Source: Candidatus Cloacimonadota bacterium (GTDB lineage: Bacteria; Cloacimonadota; Cloacimonadia; Cloacimonadales; TCS61). Taken from it: DNA of 64,000 nt. A program made the position numbers and the translations under genes. Below, one piece after another: positions 60,501 through 64,000 of the stretch (positions are counted from its first letter, which is position 1; each line of letters begins with the position of its first letter). Under the pieces are notes generated by a model. The model saw nothing but the letters and a program-made list of their open reading frames with translations, did no database searches and was not told where the DNA came from. The DNA lies in the NCBI GenBank assembly GCA_021734245.1, contig JAIPJH010000001.1:88812-152811 (forward strand), in the 5' to 3' direction.

Positions 60501-63013
60501 TCTAGAGCTCCACTAAAACCAAGATACAAACTTTTGTATGTTATAAATTGCAGCATCAATTCCTGAGATAGTTCATAATTACCCAACTCATCGATGCATT
60601 TTTTCATTTCATCCATCTTGCCTTGCAAAAAATAAACATAAGAAAGTTTTAACAGGATATAGATGCGATAATACCCTGTCATAGAAATTTTTAGAGCTTT
60701 TTCCAATCTTCTTTGTGCATAAGAATACTTCTCGGCAACATAATAGAAAATTCCGATAATCAGATGCTTTTCAGCAATTTCGGGCATATTCATTACAAGT
60801 TTTTTCAGGGAAGCAGAAATATTTTCGATAGTAGTCCATTCTGATTTATCCAGAAGAAGTTTAAGATCTTGTTTCAGTTCGGTGGAACTGATTTCAATTT
60901 TTTTTGAAAAATCTAATTCTACGATTTCGCTGATAATATTGAATGCTTCTTCCTGAATACCTTTCTCGGAATAAAGATCAATAAGAAGTAATTTATATTT
61001 TCGAACCATGCGGAAATTATTTATACTTTCGGCATGTACAATTACACCTTTTGCAATCGAAATCAAAGAGATATTAACAGAATCAAAGAATTTCAGAACC
61101 TGCCGGGAAAGCTCGTTTCTTCGTTTTACTTTGCACTCCGATTTTAAGATCGCACGAATTTCTCGAAAAGTGATATAATAAAATTCATTTTGTTTATAGA
61201 GCAGCTCGTTATCCAAAGCTTCTTTCAGGAAGAAAAACAACTCTTTATCATCAATTTTCAAGAGGAACTTTAGAATATCATTTGCTACAGGAATTTCTAA
61301 CGCAGCAATCTCGGCAAGATACTTTCTGCTGGTTGCTGAAAGCTGATCGACCCTTTTTTCGATCGCTTCATAAATTTCATTTGGTAGTTTATATTTTTCC
61401 AGATCTATCTTAAAATTGAAATTTTCTTTATACCAGAATTTCTTTTTATAAGTAAGATCAATCAATATTTTTTCTATGAAAAGAGGGTTTCCAAATGATC
61501 TTTCCCAAAGTTTTTCCGCAAATTTTGTGGGAGGTTCTTCTCGTAACAAACGATTTACATAGGTTTTGGTCTCAGCGATATTCAAGGGATCGATCTTTAT
61601 GCGAACAGAATGGATCAAGCCTTCCAATTTCCGAGGATCATTTGTACTCAAAATTATCAGGATCCTCCGATCGGGAACTTCCCTCGTTATATAATTTACA
61701 AATTCAAATACTTCCTTTGGCAGTAATTGAGCAGCTCTGATTATGAAGATAAGAGGTTTAGTTTCGGAAAGATGATAAATAAATTTGGAAGCAGATTGGA
61801 AATCAAGTTCCAACTGTTCTTTATTCTGCTCTATTTTAATCGATCTTTCCTCAGATTCGAATAGATATTCTTTAAATTTGTTAGAAATATTTGCCAGATC
61901 GGAAGCCAGCTGACTGTCTCGATCTACAGCATTGTAAAATTCTTTTATCAGAGCAAAAAATGGGTCTACTCTTTCGGGACTGCATTCATAATCGAAAATA
62001 TAATATTTATCAGTGAGAAGATGATAACGGAACAGGGTCAGAACGTTGTTTTTACCCAAACCTTTGCCAGCAGAAAGAGAGATTATTTTTCCATTTCCCC
62101 TTTCCATGATGGGAACATAATCCAGAAGCTGATGAGCATAATTTTCTCGAACAATGTAATCACTGAATTGTATCATATTCACGATCGATAAACGACGAGA
62201 ATAGGGATATTTTTTTACTTGAATTGCATTTACATGCGAAATGATTCCTTCCACATTCTGGAAACGATCCTGCGGATCTTTTTCCAATAATTTCAGGATC
62301 AATTGCTCCAATCCTTCAGGAATATCAGGATTTAATTCACGAGGAAATTTAGGAAAAAGATTGTGTTGATCACCAGCCATAATCGCTGAAATCTGCTCTA
62401 CGGTGTAGGGCAAAGTTCCGGTTGTCATTTTATAGAGTATCGCTCCCAGGGAGTAAAAGTCACTCTGAGTTACAGCGTCTTTTCCCAGATAAACTTCTGG
62501 AGCAATGTAAGGCAGCACTTTTCCAACTTTCTGGCTGCCTCGTTCCACATCGATCTTGGTAAATCCATAATCCATAACCTTGAGAACAGGTCGATTGTTT
62601 TTGATGCGATAAACCACATTTTCCGGTTTAAGATCGTGATGAATTATATTCTGACTATGCAGAGAACTGAGTGCATAACATATCTGTACGATAATATCAT
62701 ACAACAGATCCAGATTGGTTTTTTTGAATTTGAAGGAAGTGAGGGTTTTTCCTTTGAAGTATTCACTGAGATAATAAACATGCTTTCCAAAATTACCGAA
62801 ATTGGAAACATGAATAAGATTAGGATGCTGGATCTTGGTAATATGATGCATATTTTCAGCAGAAAATTTTTCATACAAACTTTCCGAATCGAGCATCTGG
62901 AATAGTTTGAGTGCATAAATTTCATTATCTCGCAGATCTTCTACTTTATAAACGGTAGCCCAAAGACCGGCACCTAATTTCTTGATAACTTTGTATCTGG
63001 AATCTATTATCAT
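57578..63013 (-). CDS. Giant Ser/Thr kinase - AAA ATPase - TPR - GAF - histidine kinase protein
   Basis: An 1811-residue signalling protein. Residues 1-270 are a eukaryote-type kinase with GAGLWATV, K36, HHDLKPEN (125-132), DYG (148-150, variant of DFG) and APEVY. Next is an AAA/STAND-like ATPase with GKGLGKN (316-322), where the usual S/T after the P-loop Lys is Asn, so nucleotide binding may be altered. TPR-like helical repeats span about 650-1250, a GAF domain about 1400-1560. The histidine kinase has H1585 (ASHELNTP), DNGIGIP and SSGLGLGLS. This matches multi-kinase proteins of the HstK type. It has no membrane segment and no receiver. A sigma-70-like promoter lies upstream. Confidence 0.92.
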   Translation of the reverse strand: MIIDSRYKVIKKLGAGLWATVYKVEDLRDNEIYALKLFQMLDSESLYEKFSAENMHHITKIQHPNLIHVSNFGNFGKHVYYLSEYFKGKTLTSFKFKKTNLDLLYDIIVQICYALSSLHSQNIIHHDLKPENVVYRIKNNRPVLKVMDYGFTKIDVERGSQKVGKVLPYIAPEVYLGKDAVTQSDFYSLGAILYKMTTGTLPYTVEQISAIMAGDQHNLFPKFPRELNPDIPEGLEQLILKLLEKDPQDRFQNVEGIISHVNAIQVKKYPYSRRLSIVNMIQFSDYIVRENYAHQLLDYVPIMERGNGKIISLSAGKGLGKNNVLTLFRYHLLTDKYYIFDYECSPERVDPFFALIKEFYNAVDRDSQLASDLANISNKFKEYLFESEERSIKIEQNKEQLELDFQSASKFIYHLSETKPLIFIIRAAQLLPKEVFEFVNYITREVPDRRILIILSTNDPRKLEGLIHSVRIKIDPLNIAETKTYVNRLLREEPPTKFAEKLWERSFGNPLFIEKILIDLTYKKKFWYKENFNFKIDLEKYKLPNEIYEAIEKRVDQLSATSRKYLAEIAALEIPVANDILKFLLKIDDKELFFFLKEALDNELLYKQNEFYYITFREIRAILKSECKVKRRNELSRQVLKFFDSVNISLISIAKGVIVHAESINNFRMVRKYKLLLIDLYSEKGIQEEAFNIISEIVELDFSKKIEISSTELKQDLKLLLDKSEWTTIENISASLKKLVMNMPEIAEKHLIIGIFYYVAEKYSYAQRRLEKALKISMTGYYRIYILLKLSYVYFLQGKMDEMKKCIDELGNYELSQELMLQFITYKSLYLGFSGALDEGIQVSEDFLPNIKTENDPNYFIRLGNLHNILGLLYHKKKFLDEADKNFEAARKIWEKVNYKRKLGISYNNIGDIALIKGDTTKAFEYFRKALRVCSQAGCKRVRVQGLLNHGEAYIKLGLFNVAETYLYDALKLTKELETKPFMNSIINNLAISKSKINNFSYYYDFIKENVPDITRGNIYEITPLTKTYFYYLYEIGDYNRIEDLLQKYEELFLENMQQEFYYQMLGFLRLKTNKYDEAFSKLELAFNYSKENESDYALTINYLRMVQCYVALEDHHKAYELCKKAESLCSKHNFRYWDTVLDINRIKIQLLDETVSLRPILRKLLELIPFLKDNRLFLLEIEVYELIIQIYSHLNISEEAEKYFTFFKQKVEEAVVGLPDYDKAKFFKKKKYYLDNFKGLRTAKIVKRMSTDSDKWQEELFDILKLRELTRMKFLIDKTIQKLFSPAFYSIVLKDEFENQKKPFINADFELSRLYSKKYFRYIKSCIEKNTILQRKLNQNHVIFVPLKIKTAEVGCLILADSGEIPFQEEEKNILKILRLHLTSIMLRINEFAALNNDMELMSKLVQITRSFFSILNVNRLEQEIVSFAVDFAGGSRGFLIKKDKYENYVYKVALDDSKQLLKSYAYISKTILIEVQQMKQPVFIENVLDNKIFESYIDHTGSAFSVYCAPIIVDGEIQGYLYIDDFNSSKGTMKINPEFMKLLLIQISVAFKNAMQYENLMFKNQEISSLDTIKKEFINIASHELNTPISAIQGYLKNINVKELPEAESENISKTRDSILKLKSLVNDLLNFNKYQLSNKLDKQKVSLKSVFQEMINDMEKISTERHMNFRMEFQENLPQVSLNLEAFKCMIKHILINSVRFTKDFGTITLGARSSAFQQEEVEGNESVVIYIQDNGIGIPENELSKIFEKFYELGDIISHKSGFVEFKSSGLGLGLSIVKLIVELHNGKIWINSKEHEGTTVFVALPY

Positions 63014-63058
63014 TTCATCCTCACTTCATATAAAACAAACACTAAAATTTAATAAGTT

Positions 63059-63088
63059 ACAATAAAGAATCATTAATTTCATTGTCAA
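63059..63088 (-). promoter_or_regulatory. Possible sigma-70-type promoter of the multi-kinase gene
   Basis: On the minus strand TTGACA (63083-63088), an 18-base spacer and TATTGT (63059-63064). The -35 is a perfect match; the -10 has four of six consensus bases. It lies about 45 bases upstream of the start codon. Confidence 0.45.
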
Positions 63089-63137
63089 GTACAGCAAGCT
63101 AATTGTTCGAATAAATTTTTCGTTCGAAACTGAAAAA

Positions 63138-63175
63138 GCCCTGAAAGATATTTTTTGTATTCAATCTTTCAGGGC
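63138..63175 (-). terminator. Rho-independent terminator after mrp
   Basis: GCCCTGAAAGAT (63138-63149) and ATCTTTCAGGGC (63164-63175) form a perfect 12-base stem with a 14-base loop. On the minus strand it is followed by TTTTT and lies about 17 bases past the mrp stop. Confidence 0.9.
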
Positions 63176-63192
63176 AATATTCTGGAATATAT

Positions 63193-63996
63193 TTAACTTA
63201 ATTTCTTTATAACTTTATCTACAATTTTCTGGAATTCTTTGGCAGAAGCGCTGTCCTTCCAATCTGCCATAAACGATCTACCGCTATCACCAGATTTCAC
63301 CACGTTCGTATCGATAGGGATTTTCCCTAAAATATCGATGTTGAAATCTTTGGCAGCTTTCTGAACACCTAAACCCTGGAAAATATCAATTTCTTTATTG
63401 CAATGCGGACACAAAAATGTACTCATATTTTCGATAATTCCCATTACAGGAACGTTCATTTTCTGTGAAAATTTTATTGTTTTTCTAGCATCCAGAAGTG
63501 CAATATCCTGAGGTGTGGAAACGATTAAAGAGCCATCGACATTCTTTAGTGTTTGAACAATGCTGAGCGGTTCATCACCGGTTCCGGGAGGAGAGTCTAT
63601 AATAAGATAATCCAACTCGGGCCACTGGATATCCTGCAGAAATTGTTTTATCGCTCCAATTTTCAAGGGTCCTCTCCAGATTATCGGTTCATCGGGATTT
63701 TCTAATAGAGTTGCAATGGACATCGCCCAAAAGTTTTCTTTTACTTTTATCGGCAAGGGACGATCACCTTTTTCCGGTGGTGTAAGTCTTCTATCTTCGA
63801 TTCCCAGCATTTTAGCAATCGATGGCCCGTGAATATCAACATCCAGGATTCCTACTTTTTTGCCTTGCATTGCCAAACCATGTGCTACATTTACCGAAAC
63901 TGTGCTCTTTCCTACTCCACCTTTGCCACTGATTACAATTAGTTTATGTTTGATCTTCTTCAGATTCTCTTCTAATCTCTTTTCAGCCTGCATCAT
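63193..63996 (-). CDS. mrp: Mrp/NBP35-family Fe-S carrier ATPase (start may lie outside the window)
   Basis: The deviant Walker A GKGGVGKST, the DVDIHGPS segment, SPPGTGDEP and a C-x2-C (FLCPHC) that bridges a [4Fe-4S] cluster between monomers define this family. It carries clusters to apoproteins. The visible protein lacks the N-terminal MIP18/DUF59 domain of many Mrp proteins; it may be a short form starting at 63996, but the window ends 4 bases further on, so an extension cannot be excluded. Confidence 0.9.
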   Translation of the reverse strand: MMQAEKRLEENLKKIKHKLIVISGKGGVGKSTVSVNVAHGLAMQGKKVGILDVDIHGPSIAKMLGIEDRRLTPPEKGDRPLPIKVKENFWAMSIATLLENPDEPIIWRGPLKIGAIKQFLQDIQWPELDYLIIDSPPGTGDEPLSIVQTLKNVDGSLIVSTPQDIALLDARKTIKFSQKMNVPVMGIIENMSTFLCPHCNKEIDIFQGLGVQKAAKDFNIDILGKIPIDTNVVKSGDSGRSFMADWKDSASAKEFQKIVDKVIKKLS

Positions 63997-64000
63997 CTTT

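Overview
The window reads as an AT-rich genome fragment from a member of the FCB superphylum, most likely Candidatus Cloacimonadota; this is inference. The clues are four large secreted proteins ending in a FlgD-like, T9SS-type sorting domain (NYPNPFNPST type), a two-domain ThyX, an aldehyde:ferredoxin oxidoreductase, a Lol/TamB envelope module and a riboswitch-controlled B12 importer. No rRNA, tRNA, CRISPR array or transposase gene was seen.

Layout. 1-2952: tail of an unknown gene, then a soluble histidine kinase and its sigma-54 activator. 3242-4363: a Fic AMPylase with a winged-helix tail behind a cluster of inverted repeats. 4889-6234: glutamate dehydrogenase behind a textbook -24/-12 sigma-54 promoter. 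6325-12093: two PPDK/PEP-synthase-type ATP-grasp proteins lacking the normal phospho-histidine and PEP domains, the second carrying a GAF-like sensor and a nucleotidyltransferase domain, translationally coupled to a metallophosphoesterase. 12231-18106 (minus): lolC-lolD-tamB. 18246-30819 (plus): a CapA-like protein, two gingipain-family (C25) proteins, a MoaD/ThiS-like carrier and its E1-like enzyme. 30898-43911 (minus): a long tightly packed set, Gx transporter, PBP1A, glycosyltransferase, transglutaminase-like protein, sugar nucleotidyltransferase, ricT, rlmN, deoC, aor and thyX. 44011-47501: serC, a small ferredoxin-like reductase and a beta-propeller protein. 48063-56611: B12 uptake genes (riboswitch-btuF-btuC and btuD-btuB, all minus) separated by an oppositely oriented rrf2-nifS-iscU cassette bordered by repeats. 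56683-64000 (minus): an 1811-residue Ser/Thr kinase-histidine kinase with a small partner, and mrp.

How parts may work together. The sigma-54 kinase/activator pair and the sigma-54 promoter of gdhA suggest a regulated nitrogen or amino-acid response. The kinase shares its GAF-like sensor with the ATP-grasp/nucleotidyltransferase protein nearby, so both may sense the same signal. The MoaD/E1 pair may serve the tungsten cofactor of the oxidoreductase. The Isc cassette and Mrp serve Fe-S assembly.

The most striking structural theme is a rich population of short hairpin-forming dispersed repeats. They sit at gene ends, inside a cobalamin riboswitch, in the signal-peptide region of the TonB receptor, and in the same loop of the sorting domain in more than one secreted protein. 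The most promising uncharacterised protein system is the ATP-grasp/nucleotidyltransferase/phosphoesterase group at 6325-12093.
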